Source: Exophiala sp. HKRS030
Lineage: Eukaryota > Ascomycota > Eurotiomycetes > Chaetothyriales > Herpotrichiellaceae
Assembly: GCA_023897205.1 (NCBI GenBank)
Contig: JAHWDD010000001.1
Span: 1,550,001-1,614,000, forward strand
Direction of reading: 5' to 3'
Length of the DNA: 64,000 nt
Of the stretch, positions 45,794 through 56,301 are shown piece by piece (within the stretch, counting starts at the first letter, position 1; every line of letters starts with the position of its first letter). The notes beneath the pieces are model-generated. The model saw only the letters and a program-made list of their open reading frames with translations, had not been told where the DNA came from and made no database searches. Position numbers and translations under genes: made by a program.

Positions 45794-46985
45794 ATGTCTA
45801 CAAGTAAAAGTCAGTTCGGTCCGTCTCGAGAATTTTTGTCAAACCATCGAGTACGTTTTCACGCAGAGCTTTCCCCCAAGAAATCCCCTCCATTTGTTTG
45901 GAACAATCATGACACGAGTAGTACCCTCAGGGAGGGGGTTCAACAGTACTCGCCACTCGTACTTTGTGGTTATGGGACCCAAAACAACTAACCTGGACAC
46001 GACAGTCTGCCAACCCGAGAAGCCGCACAATCTTGGTGACGGGAGCGACGGCCGGTATCGGCTTGGCCATAACGAGACACTTGCTCTCCTCGAGCTCGCA
46101 GCATTTGTTGATCCTGACGGGACGCAAACGAAATGTCCTCGAGGACCTCGCGAGGGAGAATCCCGACCGTGTGATGACGAGCGCGGGGGACATGTCGGAG
46201 CTCGAGTACGTCAGGTCCATTTTGACCAAGGTCGAACTGGATGGGCGTCTGGACGGACTCGTCTTGAACCACGGAACGTTCGGTTCGTCTTTGAGGATCA
46301 AGGACGTCTCGGCGGAACGAGACTGGGAGAGCACGTTTCGAATCAACGTTTCCAGTTGCGTGGAATTGGTGGGTTCTGCTTTCTTCCCCCCCCCCTCCTC
46401 GTCCCCCGTGGCAAACCTGTGACCCATCGACGGTCCTGCAGGCGTCACACATGTCAACAGCACCACGAAGCAGTCACGGCGTACTAAATTGTCCCCGCAG
46501 ATCACACAAGCGCTGCCTCTACTACGACCGGCAAAGGGTAGAATAGTCTTTACTTCATCGGGCGCCGCCACAAACGCGTACGCGTCGTGGGGAGCCTATG
46601 GTGCTTCAAAGGCGGCCATCAATCATCTCGCCATGACGCTGCGGACCGAAGAACCCGACGTTACGACCGTGTCCATACGTCCCGGAGTGGTGGACACTGC
46701 CATGCAAGTCGACATTCGAGAGAAATTTCTCAAAAACATGGACGAAAAGGATCAAAAGAAATTCGGGAGCGCAAAAAAGGATGGGATCCTGTTGCCGCCC
46801 GAGAAACCCGGGCGAGTGATTGCCGAACTGGCAATCCGAGCGGAAAAGGATTTGTCGGGGCAATTCTTGAGGTGAGTTTGTTCATATCACTCGTGGTCCA
46901 AAAAACACTGTTTACCGATTTCAAACGCTGACGAGATATCTAAAGCTGGGATGATCCGAAGTTGGCAGACTACAGGGGAGATTGA
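45794..46985 (+). CDS. Short-chain dehydrogenase/reductase (SDR)
   Basis: Four exons (45794-45850, 46006-46368, 46501-46871, 46946-46985) keep phase and give 276 residues. The cofactor motif is TILVTGATAGIGLAI, the NNAG-type motif appears as LVLNHG, and the catalytic elements are SSGA (Ser) and YGASK (Tyr, Lys). TGRKR after strand 2 favours NADPH. The sepiapterin-reductase-like PGVVDT motif and the C-terminal SWDDPKLADY place it in the fungal NAD(P)-binding SDR group related to yeast Irc24/YIR035C. The first short exon is inferred from a strong GTACGT donor and CTAAC branch site; a shorter first exon near 45,910 is an alternative. Confidence 0.88.
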
Positions 46986-48218
46986 ACATTGATTTGGGAA
47001 CGGAAGGAAAAGGCCATGACTGAAAAACTGTCCTTCAAACAAAGTGATGTATTGCTACATGACATGGCTGTGGGCAAACGACACAAATGAAGAATGCAAG
47101 TAGATGACGACACCTGTTTAAAACCAGTCAGCAAAGAGGAACTTCAATGCAGATACGGGACTCAAATGTCAAATGATAAGAACTCAGGCGAAAGATGAAA
47201 AAATGAATACACAGCTTGAAGCATTAGATCAAATGACCTTCATACTTAGCATGGAAAGAGTGAATGTGTTCATCATAGAATGGTATTGACAACACGAGTA
47301 GACTTACACAATAAATGAAACAAGGGCTGGAGACACAAAGGGAATCTATACAAGAAACCGAGTCAGAGACTTGTTGCTTTTCGCAGTATGAGAGATGAAA
47401 GAGGTGAAGCTGAGTTCAGGTAATCGAACCAGTTGATTCGTCATTATAAATCCGAATTTGATAGTACTTGAATGTTTTGCTCATCATGTTGAGGGACATT
47501 GGGAGATTAGAGTGATCAATCGACATACCAAATATAAATATCCTGATACACACGCGCATTAGCTTTGGTTTTGCAGAGGTGTGTGAGTGAAGACAAAGGA
47601 GGATGGGTGTGACTGAATCAGAAAGTCCGGAGTTTGGTAGTGGACAGGTAATCACCACAGACCTCAAAGAGATCATAAGATAGGGGCGACACGAATGTTC
47701 ATCATGGTGTTTCGAGGAAAAAAGAAAAGGTGGAAGGGGATAGAGGATACTCACATGAATGAAAAGGTGAACCACCGACTGAGCTGGTGTTCAGTACAGA
47801 GAAGTCTGTCTCGAGGACCTCCACCAAGCACCAAGGTCACAAGGCTCATATAGGCAACTAGCTATGCCACCGCATAGTGAAAGCCCATCATGATGGCGAT
47901 TGTCACTTTGATTGTACTCAACAGCGGCCGTTTGATCTGAACAAGTCAGAAGATGAAAGGTCGATGGAATCAAACATGAAGATTGAATGAATCGGAAAAA
48001 AAAAGAATCGCTTAATCTCCAACGAAAACAGTGCCAAGCCCTTCTGGAACTAGGCCTATTTTGGAAGATCTCTCGTCCCTCTCTGCGATCAAGGCAGCGC
48101 TCATCAAACTATTTAATTCCCAACATGTGCCCCCCCAGTCTGGCGCCATGAGCGACACTTCATAGCACATCGTTCATAAGTCGAAGAAAAGACCACTCAC
48201 CTTTCACACACAGTCATC
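46986..48218. other. Gene-free interval before NC2-beta
   Basis: These 1.2 kb of fairly AT-rich sequence (47,000-48,000) have only short, unrecognised open frames. No tRNA- or snRNA-like sequence was noticed. Confidence 0.55.
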
Positions 48219-48788
48219 ATGTCGGATAAGGAATTTGGTGGTACGCATTTCCCCCCTTCTATCTTTGCGCCGCACAAGTCATTGCGCTCGTCAATGCTCT
48301 ATCCAGGTCAAGAGTCTAATCTGTCTGCAGGCAACGACGATCTGTCGCTCCCCAAGGCGACGGTACAGAAGATCATTTCAGAAATCCTCCCACAGCTCCC
48401 TCATGATAACTCCGCCGCCGGCAAAGATGGTGAAATGACCTTTACTCGGCCGGCGCGGGACCTCTTGATTTCATGTTCACTTGAATTCTTACGAATGTTG
48501 TCCTCGGAATCCAACGACATCTCTGAGCGCGAATCGAAAAAGACCATCAGCGTCGAACATGTCGAACAGGCCTTGACCGATCTCGGTTTCGGCAGCTACA
48601 TCGAAGGATGCCGCGGGGTCGTCGGCGAATGGCAAGAAGTCCAAAAGAAGAGAGTCGGCAGAGGCGAAAAGATGAGAAACTTCGGTGGCTTCGACAAGAT
48701 GGGCGAGGAGGAATTACGAAAGATGCAAGAAGCTCTACTGGGCGAAGCACGAGGTAGAATGGAAGGACAAGGCGATGCCCACGAATGA
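48219..48788 (+). CDS. Negative cofactor 2 beta subunit (DR1/NCB2 histone-fold protein)
   Basis: The protein binds TBP with NC2-alpha and modulates RNA polymerase II initiation. The histone fold begins at DDLSLPKATVQKIISEIL and runs through ISVEHVEQALTDLGFGSYI. The whole interval is an open frame of 189 codons. Homologues begin MSDxEFG directly followed by the fold, so a conventional intron from about 48,238 to 48,330 (ending CTGCAG) most likely removes 93 bp, giving 158 residues. Because the intron is open and a multiple of three, its retention would only insert 31 residues. The C-terminus is the basic region after the fold. Confidence 0.93.
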   Translation: MSDKEFGGTHFPPSIFAPHKSLRSSMLYPGQESNLSAGNDDLSLPKATVQKIISEILPQLPHDNSAAGKDGEMTFTRPARDLLISCSLEFLRMLSSESNDISERESKKTISVEHVEQALTDLGFGSYIEGCRGVVGEWQEVQKKRVGRGEKMRNFGGFDKMGEEELRKMQEALLGEARGRMEGQGDAHE

Positions 48789-49583
48789 TGATGATGATGA
48801 TAAGCACGACTTTTCCGACGAAAGACATTGCTCGAATTATGATACTCATCCATTACAGAAGGAATCAGCTTTATGTGCTAGACCCGTAGATGGCGGCATT
48901 CATTCGAGAGGTTGGAACTCTTTCTAGAGAGCGTATCAGCAACCATCAACACTCAAGGCCAAATGTCATGGTCTGTCCTTCATATCAACGGGATACTGAT
49001 ATGATACTGGCATCCCCAGCTCGTCGACCTGAACGAGCAATGTACGAACTTACCACACTCCGAGCTTTGCTCAGTCGATGTATTGGTAATCTCCACGAAA
49101 TGCTCCGCTACGACATCTCACAACTGGTTCATCCTTGCCAGAAACCATTGGGCCATTGGCTTCGATACAGGTAGCGGAGGGTTAGAAGGCATACCGTTGG
49201 TGAAGGACGATGGCAACAATTAACAAGGATGGACCTCGGGACCATTTCCACGGACCATCATTCGGTGCGGATACACACAGACATAAGGTCGGAAAAATGA
49301 ACTCACCACGCAGCCATGCGTCCAAAATTCAATTCAATCGGGATCATCATCATCTCCGCTCTCCGCTGCACCCATGGAATATGTGTAACCAAGTCTTCAA
49401 CACCGAGTAGAAAAGTCACTTGGTTCCTTAGGCGTGTAAAGACAACCACAGTCAATGAACAATTTTTCCAGTCCGAGCGAGCCTCTCTTTGATTCCTCTG
49501 ACATTGCTTATTGTCGAAGCCTCTCCTGGGGTTTTGATGGCATCTGACGGTCGCTCCGAGCTCACCCAAAGTTCCCTCTTTTT
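48789..49583. other. Spacer between NC2-beta and ISG12-like remnant
   Basis: These roughly 800 bp start with a GAT/ATG-type short repeat at the NC2-beta stop codon. No recognisable gene. Confidence 0.55.
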
Positions 49584-50061
49584 TCAAGCCATACCCAAAT
49601 GTTGAGCCCAAGCGAAGATGCCACCTGCCGGGATGTAAGCTCCAAGGAAAGTCGATTGATACTATGCCGCAATCGTTCCTACGAAGAACTCACAAGAGAT
49701 GGGATTAGAGATGATCCTCAAGCATACCTCAGAACGCACATTATCTTTTACACACATACACACAAAAGGGAGCGTGAGCACGTACCTGCGATCGGCCCTA
49801 CTGGTCCAAACCGCAACAATTTCAAGAGAAGTTTGGAGATTCCCAATCCTGCTCCTACGAAAGGGTGAGTAGGTTGCTGGCGACTTGAAATCCCGCAAGG
49901 TACGGATGAAACGTGGCGTATTGGGCGAGTCGATCCATTGCGGCGCCTGCGAAGGTCATGAGAGACTCGATGGTGAGGTCCGTGATGGTTTCAAAGGTGA
50001 CGTTTTTGAGAGTTTCGAAGGTGATGTTTGGTGTGATGCGAGCCAGGGTTTCGTTCAACAT
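49584..50061 (-). pseudogene. Broken IFI6/IFI27 (ISG12)-family small membrane protein gene
   Basis: Reading leftwards from the ATG at 50061, the frame encodes an amphipathic segment (NETLARITPNITFETLKNV) and FHPYLAGFQVASNLLTL. It then hits TAG. A different frame continues at once with FVGAGLGISKLLLKLLRFGP and VGPIAG, the family's glycine-rich core. After an intron beginning GTACGT (near 49,786), TIAA is followed by an in-frame TAG at 49662-49664, then YQSTFLGAYIPAGGIFAWAQ and a TGA at 49584. Relatives usually have Trp where the TAG lies. One frameshift and one nonsense change therefore break the gene. An alternative acceptor just beyond the TAG would bypass the second lesion in phase but not the first. 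Confidence 0.5.
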
Positions 50062-50474
50062 GGCTTTGGAAGCTTGAGCTGACAAGACTTTTTGTATGAA
50101 TGAGAGAATCCCCTGTATCACACACACATTCACTTACACTTACACTTACACTTGAAATATCGCTGCCTTGCTGCCTATTTAAACGTCTACCTCAGGGAAA
50201 TAAATTTTACTTTGTTGTCTCGGGGAAGCACAGGCACAGAGACAGAGATCTGAATTGGTGAATATATCAATCTTCTTTCGATCTTTGTCCCTTTCACTCG
50301 TTTTATTTCACACCATGTTTAAATACCTAAATAGGTATTTGGTTTGGAAGTAAAAACATTTTAAAGGGATCGCTTTCGTACTCTGTACTTTGGTTCCATT
50401 ACATGTCCATTACATTCGTGATATACTTGGGAAGATATACACCTTGATATGCGATAAGTAGGTAGGTAGATCAT
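50062..50474. other. Upstream of ISG12-like remnant / trehalase 3' flank
   Basis: The interval contains a CACTTA-type hexamer repeat at 50131-50153 and a small inverted repeat near 50,322-50,341 (8-bp arms). No gene. Confidence 0.5.
50131..50153. repeat. ACTTAC hexamer tandem repeat
   Basis: About four copies of a six-base unit lie just upstream of the ISG12-like remnant. Confidence 0.75.
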
Positions 50475-53400
50475 TCAAATCCAAATCTCGTTTGCCCTCT
50501 CCATCCTCTTCCTCCCTTCCATGTACCTAGCCACCCTACCCAGCTTCAACAACACGTCGGCATTCATTGCTTCTCTCGTCTTCAAATTACCACCCAGATC
50601 CCGCTTCTTCAGGTGTGACTCGCTTTGGTTTTGGCTCAAACCGTCAACGATGATACTCCACTCGGCGACCGTGGCGCCTTCACCTCCCATGTTCTTGGCG
50701 TTGGCCGTGCCGTTGGCCAGACTTCCCCATATCTGCAAAGTGGCGTATTTGCTGGTGTACACTGTTTGATCGGCCGGCACGTTGAACGTGGTGATGTTAC
50801 TCTCGAGTGGACCAATGTCCAAAATCTCCGTGGCGTTGTAGGTGTTGTTGATCCTGACACGTTCGTCGGAGGCGACCTTTAGCACGCCGTTCGCGGAACT
50901 CGCGCCGACCGCGCTCGGGCTCTTCAGGGTCTCGTTGTGGAAGAGGACGGTGTAGTTCCAGGGAGGAGCCTGGGCCCAGTCGAACTGAACGGCTCGCACT
51001 CGGTAGCCGACCGGCAACGAAACGGTGACGCTCGCCGTCTTGTTCGCCACGGCGGGCTGCCACTTGGTGCTCGCCGCGCCGTCCACGGCCGCGATGGGGA
51101 ACTGGCCCGGCAGGTACTCGTCGGGGGAGGTGGCGGGGAGGCACTGCGCGACGTTGTCCTGCGTCGTCTTGACGAGGCCGATCTGTCGGTTCTCGATCGT
51201 CACGCTGCCGTTGGGCGCGAGGCTGAGTCGGGCCCGGGGTTCCGAGCCGACGGTGCCCACGAGCACGGGGATGGGCGAGTCCGCGTACGTGGCGTTCGGG
51301 ACCGCGCCCTCGGCGGGCTCGAGGCCGCCCCCTCGAGAAAGCACGGTGTGCGTTTGGTTGGAAAAGGCGCCGACGGGCCACCCGTGCCAGTGGAACGTGC
51401 GGTACTTGATCTGGGGGATCTGCGGGGGCAGGCTCGGGTCGACGTGGAGAGAAAAGTCGGGCACGAGACGGAGGCCAAGGTACCCGAACAGCACGACCTG
51501 GTTGCTCCCACCGTGGCCCGTCAGGAAAGGGTACGCCGGGTGCGTACCGCCGTTGTCCTGGAAGCTATCGACGAGCTGTTCGGAGAACTGGAACCAAGGT
51601 CCACGAAGGTACGGAGATGTCGAGGCGTGTTGGTAGGTGTACGACGAGCAGCCCGACGGCGACACCGAGTTCGCGATGATGCTGAAGATGGCGTACGTCA
51701 TGGCCGGACTGCTGATGGACGTTTTCGCGGCGTAGTAGTCCAGGTCGCTCAGGCTGTCCTGTGCCGTGTAGTTCTGGCCCGTGAATCCCAAGGGGAAGGT
51801 GTTGAGGATCACGTCGGCCTGCTTCACCTCGATGCTGCCGTTCATGCCGACGTACTCGAGCGTGATGTCGGCTTCGGCGTCGCGTGCGATAATCACGTTG
51901 TCGGCCTGCGAGTCCCACGTCGAGTTGGGTGTTCCGTTGAACATGCCGCGGAAGTCGTTGGCGTAGCTGAGATGCTGGCTTATCAGGGCGTTGGTGAAGG
52001 CACCGTTGTCGACGTGGTTGGCGTATTCGTCCGGGTCGGTCATGTTCTTGAGCGCCCAGCGCGTGCCGTTCTTGACGAGCAACTCCGAGTAGAGGGTGGC
52101 GACCGAGTCAAAGATTGGGTAGAGAGACTCGCGGAAGAAGGAGGTGTCTCCGGACGAAACCCAGTAGTTTGTGAACTCCAGACCGATGTCCCCGTTGATG
52201 TGGTACTCGTAGTCGAAGCAGGGGCCTGTCGCGGTGCAGTTGCCGAAACGGCCGCTCGTCCACGGGAAGATGGCTGCATTACTAGAAAAGTTGGTGTTGT
52301 TTTGTGACGACTGGTACGCCGTCTTCGTGTTTGCGAGGGCTTGTTGGTACCGTTCGACACGGTAGTTGGCTATACCTTGTCCGGATGCCGGGAACGCTGC
52401 CACCAGACCAGGTTGCATCCAGATTTCGGCATCCCAGAAGATCTGCCCGGCGTACGAGTCCGATCCGAGTCCGCCCACGGCGATGCTGTGGCTGTTGATC
52501 GAGGAATTGTCGGACGCAGTGAGTGCATTCTCGGATATTGTGTTTTGGAGGAGATGATATGGATTGGCCACCGCTGCGATGGCAGCTTCAATGATGTACG
52601 GGTCGTCCGGCAGCGTTCCGTTCTCGGGGTAGGAGAAGTCGTCGACCGAAGTGGTAGGGAAATTGGTGTTCCACTCTTGGGTGTGACTCTGCAATGACTC
52701 GCTGTAGCCAGCACTCGCCGCCTTCAGTGCGGCGTCTCTGGCAACAGCTCGAGGTTGGAGATAGCCGTCAGACGACGCGAGACCGACAAACTTTGTAAAT
52801 GTTGCCACCTTTCCAGCCTCCAGACCGGCCTGGTAGGAACGAGCAACAGACGATTCATTGTTTCCGACGTATGGCCTGCCTACAGTGCTCGACTGGTTGG
52901 ATTTGACGTTGGCTCCGCTGTGAGACACCGCAGCATACACCCAGGCCGTCACATTGCTGATGCCGTTCGGAGAGACTGATGAAAATATGAGGTCCGGGTT
53001 TGATGCATCGACGCCGTTTTGGCCCGGGGTGGTTCGTACTGCACAATCACCATTGAGGACGTTGGCAACGCTCACGTTGGTGGCCTTGGAGGCTGTAATG
53101 TTGAGTGTGACAAAGCCCTGATTGACATACAGTCTGTGTGCGAACATCTGATACGAGACGTTGAAAGAGCCATGACCACCACCAGGGGTCCAGGTAAACG
53201 CCCAGTTCATCAATCCATTCTTCATGTCCAAACTTGACTTGAAATCGCTAATGGTGGATTTGTTCGTCGAGGCGGCGAGGAAATTGCTCCCACCAAGGTC
53301 GACTACAAGGCCACCCCAGTGTGGAATGCCACTGATTGCAGTGTCCCAGCCATACTGATCCAGCCAAGGGAAGTTGGTGCCATTGAGCTTTGGCTCAGAG

Positions 53401-53729
53401 TCCCAAAAACCACCAACGGTAGCGAACGTCTGTCTTCGACCGAAAAGTGGCCAGCCATTGATATCGTCACCAGCGACTGGTGTATCGACTTCGAAGAAGG
53501 GGCCCAACGCAGCTACATTGATGCCATGATAGCCGTTTGCGACTGTTGCTCGAGACTGGTAGTGACCTTGATCGAGCTCGGTAGTGGTGAGTATCCAGTT
53601 CGCTGCGTCCCAAGTGACTCCGTCGAAACGAGTCTTGTAGGTTGTTGATGCGTTGCCCGATTGAGCTGAGGCGATCGAACACAACAATCCCACGACCAGG
53701 AGAACTTTTGACAACCCTTCAAGCATCAT
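50475..53729 (-). CDS. Acid trehalase (GH65), secreted
   Basis: This 1084-residue intronless protein hydrolyses extracellular or vacuolar trehalose to glucose. A signal peptide (LLVVGLLCSIASAQS, about residues 9-23) is followed by the GH65 N-terminal beta domain, the (alpha/alpha)6 catalytic domain with the acid in GQIFWDAEIWMQPGL, and the GH65 C-terminal region. Near residues 870-1020 an F5/8 type C-like (discoidin) module is visible (AVDGAASTKWQPA, FDWAQAPPWNYTVLF), as in other fungal acid trehalases. More than twenty N-glycosylation sequons fit secretion. Codon third positions are much more GC-rich in the 3' half (50.8-52.2 kb) than in the 5' half. Translation may start at either of the two initial ATGs. 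Confidence 0.95.
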   Translation of the reverse strand: MMLEGLSKVLLVVGLLCSIASAQSGNASTTYKTRFDGVTWDAANWILTTTELDQGHYQSRATVANGYHGINVAALGPFFEVDTPVAGDDINGWPLFGRRQTFATVGGFWDSEPKLNGTNFPWLDQYGWDTAISGIPHWGGLVVDLGGSNFLAASTNKSTISDFKSSLDMKNGLMNWAFTWTPGGGHGSFNVSYQMFAHRLYVNQGFVTLNITASKATNVSVANVLNGDCAVRTTPGQNGVDASNPDLIFSSVSPNGISNVTAWVYAAVSHSGANVKSNQSSTVGRPYVGNNESSVARSYQAGLEAGKVATFTKFVGLASSDGYLQPRAVARDAALKAASAGYSESLQSHTQEWNTNFPTTSVDDFSYPENGTLPDDPYIIEAAIAAVANPYHLLQNTISENALTASDNSSINSHSIAVGGLGSDSYAGQIFWDAEIWMQPGLVAAFPASGQGIANYRVERYQQALANTKTAYQSSQNNTNFSSNAAIFPWTSGRFGNCTATGPCFDYEYHINGDIGLEFTNYWVSSGDTSFFRESLYPIFDSVATLYSELLVKNGTRWALKNMTDPDEYANHVDNGAFTNALISQHLSYANDFRGMFNGTPNSTWDSQADNVIIARDAEADITLEYVGMNGSIEVKQADVILNTFPLGFTGQNYTAQDSLSDLDYYAAKTSISSPAMTYAIFSIIANSVSPSGCSSYTYQHASTSPYLRGPWFQFSEQLVDSFQDNGGTHPAYPFLTGHGGSNQVVLFGYLGLRLVPDFSLHVDPSLPPQIPQIKYRTFHWHGWPVGAFSNQTHTVLSRGGGLEPAEGAVPNATYADSPIPVLVGTVGSEPRARLSLAPNGSVTIENRQIGLVKTTQDNVAQCLPATSPDEYLPGQFPIAAVDGAASTKWQPAVANKTASVTVSLPVGYRVRAVQFDWAQAPPWNYTVLFHNETLKSPSAVGASSANGVLKVASDERVRINNTYNATEILDIGPLESNITTFNVPADQTVYTSKYATLQIWGSLANGTANAKNMGGEGATVAEWSIIVDGLSQNQSESHLKKRDLGGNLKTREAMNADVLLKLGRVARYMEGRKRMERANEIWI

Positions 53730-54969
53730 GTTTATCTAGGGTATACAGTTAGCTGTGGCTAGTTGAATAAATTGAGTGTCTTGCCTTGAATTATACTCCT
53801 CTTGAGCCAACCACTTCTGTCATGGAGGAAGAACAGTTCTGGTATGGGCCAGCTAACCAAAGCTTTTGCCCGAGCAAATGGTCAGGAGTTTAAGCGTGTG
53901 TGAGCCAGGTAATCAGTGAAGCTCTTCTACTAAGATCATGTATAGCAACCAAGAGAGAAAAAGAAGATGCGAATCAAATGAGGCTACTGCTGCGAGACTA
54001 TGTACACACCGATGAGAGGATGATGAAAGGTACGGCAGAGCCGCTAGAGATTCGATGGAAAAGTGGTGAGTTACATTGAGAAGCTTGCCATTACCTTTCC
54101 CAACCTGGGAAGGGATCCAGCATCATGGACGGCATGCATCCTTCATGCCTGAACCTGGTGGTTCGCATGAATCTGGCGCAGTTTGAAGTCGACGTCATTG
54201 GGTGCCAGATGCGGAGAGAGTGAAAAAAAGGCGGATGTGGCTGCGGAGGAAGATCAATGATCAATCATTCATTACCAGGTATGGCCCACCATGCCAGAAA
54301 CAGCCCACAACACGGACAGCACGGGCAGCATAGCTTGGGCTGATCCAGGCTCTACTCGGCGCTATGGACGAGCTATGGCAGGCTTTTTTCACATCACACC
54401 CCAAGGCACAACGCCACAAATGTCATGCAGTCTCCGCCCTACACTTGGCCTATTCATACAAGTATTCTCGCTTCGGGCATTTAGCCGGTTGTCAATTCGT
54501 CTCCCTTCTGGAATAGTCGAGTCGCATGGTCCGGAGGGATTTTCCACCGTTGCAACGTGCCAGATCTCGGCTGATGCATGAGCTTGGACAGACCTGACAA
54601 TCATGTCCAGAAGGGTTCGACCTGCCTGGAAAAGTCATTATTTCGGGCGGTATCCGAGAGCAACCACACACTCCGTCTCGCAAGCAGTCGTTATTTGCGA
54701 TGCTTGCTCCGAATGCATGTATACTTGCAGAATCTTGGATAATGAAGCGCATCTCAGCATCGACGCAAGACAGTCAATACTTGCTGTTTTGTCAGTATAT
54801 CACTCTCGAGTTAAAAAATCTAGAGTCGAAACCCTAACCTGGCGTTGATCATTGCAATCTGCCGACGTGGTGATGGGAGTAGAAGTGCTCACGATCTTTC
54901 GCGCAGGTGCAGGCGCAGGGAAGATTTCCTCGAGCGACATAGTAAAAGAGCGACGGTCCCAAAAAGATG
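53730..54969. other. Trehalase promoter region
   Basis: These 1.24 kb lie upstream of acid trehalase and downstream of NSE1. Open frames are short and unrecognised. Confidence 0.6.
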
Positions 54970-56003
54970 TCAAGTGTCTTCATTTCCCTGCTCGTCTTCG
55001 TCGGCATCTCTCTGTCTCTGCGCCTCAGCTGATTTTCTGTGCCCGCTTCTTCGCCTGCTCATCTGATAACTCTCCGACGTCGTGATCGCTTTCTCCCCAA
55101 CATAATGTCGTCCATCCCATTCCGTCTTGCAAATCGGACAGGTCTGCGATCGCTGCATCCGGAAGAAATTCTGTGTGCAAATGTCGTGTAACCGGCATCT
55201 GCATTCACGTCGTGGACATCGCTGACCCTGGATGCGGCAAGCATTAGCTCTAGCTCTTCATATTAGACGCCCAACGAACAGTAACGTACGACGGTAATGA
55301 TTTCCTTGCAAGCATGGCAGAATTTAATCTTGTTGTTCGTCTCGCCATCCTCGTCTTCGTCGTTGTATGTATCGACAAGCCAGCCTTTCAGCTCCATCAA
55401 CGCTCGCGGACTTAAGCTGTAGAAGCCACTCCTGCTCTTTTCCAGCCAGCCTTCCTCGACGAGTTTGGCGAGCATGGTCTCGGCGTCCTTTGCGCCCAAT
55501 GTACTTGCATTTGCCTGTGTCGCATTCCCATCTCCGTCCTGTGTCGTCCTCCTGTTGCCCTGGGTCCGTCCAACCTGTATGGCGTCGATACCACTCAGAC
55601 ACATGGCCTCCTTCTTCCCTCGATTGTTGGGGCCGTCAAACATGGCATCGAGCAGCTTTTTCAGATATACTATCTCGTCCGCTGAATATGTCGTGGCTAG
55701 TTGCGTCAGTGGGTCACTGGTGGTGTTGACCAGAGCGTAGATACGCTCCCGAGTCTTTTGGTGGAATGTACTTCGGATTTCTAGGTCAAGCGGGGACAGT
55801 CGTTGGTTCGAGTCTGCAATGTAGGCATTCAGATCTTCGATCGTGACATCTTGAGGCTGAACTTCGCGGCCATCGCGGTACGTGAGGAGGGCTGAAAGGA
55901 TGGGTTGGGCAGTTGCTAGCGTTAGGACACTGCGAGCAAGGAAGGCTTGTAGAAAGGCTCGATTAGAATCATCATAGCCAGATGAATCACCAAGATCTGC
56001 CAT
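54970..56003 (-). CDS. NSE1: SMC5-SMC6 complex subunit NSE1 (variant RING)
   Basis: Two exons (55290-56003 and 54970-55227) keep phase and give 323 residues. The N-terminal half matches the winged-helix NSE1 region (NRAFLQAFLARSVLTLATAQ at the start, EEGWLEKSRSGFYSLSPRAL in the second winged helix). The C-terminal zinc domain is split by the intron: CHAC before it, then CPRRECRCRLHDIC and CPIC after it, giving the NSE1 variant RING ligand set. With NSE3, NSE1 forms an E3 ligase module in the DNA-repair SMC5/6 complex in the nucleus. The tail is charged and low complexity. Confidence 0.92.
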
Positions 56004-56301
56004 TGTAGCTATGCACGAAGGCTTTCACCATTGTAGAGACTTTCTTGATTCTGTTGATTGCAGGAAATTCAACATACTTTACGCGTCTGAAATGAAACGC
56101 GTATTTTGCGGGGATCAGGCCGATTTCAGAGAGGACATGAGAACAGAGGAATAATTACTACTATCACTGCATCCATGAACATGTATCTGGATGTTTAAAC
56201 AGGGAAGCATTAAGTATGATCGTTCTCTTCTAAATCTACGGTCCCTTCCTATGAACTCTTATATTTCAACCCAATGTCTAGCATATTCCCAAACCACGTA
56301 T

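Noticed and set aside
43788..46985. A full secondary-metabolite gene cluster around the P450 and SDR
   Set aside because: No polyketide, non-ribosomal peptide, terpene or other backbone synthase occurs anywhere in the window; neighbours are general membrane and transcription genes.
50322..50341. Inverted repeat with 8-bp arms (AAATACCT / AGGTATTT)
   Set aside because: It is AT-rich and short, with no adjacent gene end that would make a terminator or operator reading meaningful in a eukaryote.
50937..52307. A 456-codon open frame antisense to acid trehalase
   Set aside because: It mirrors the GC-rich third positions of the sense gene, has a Val/Arg/Gly-rich low-complexity product and no family resemblance.
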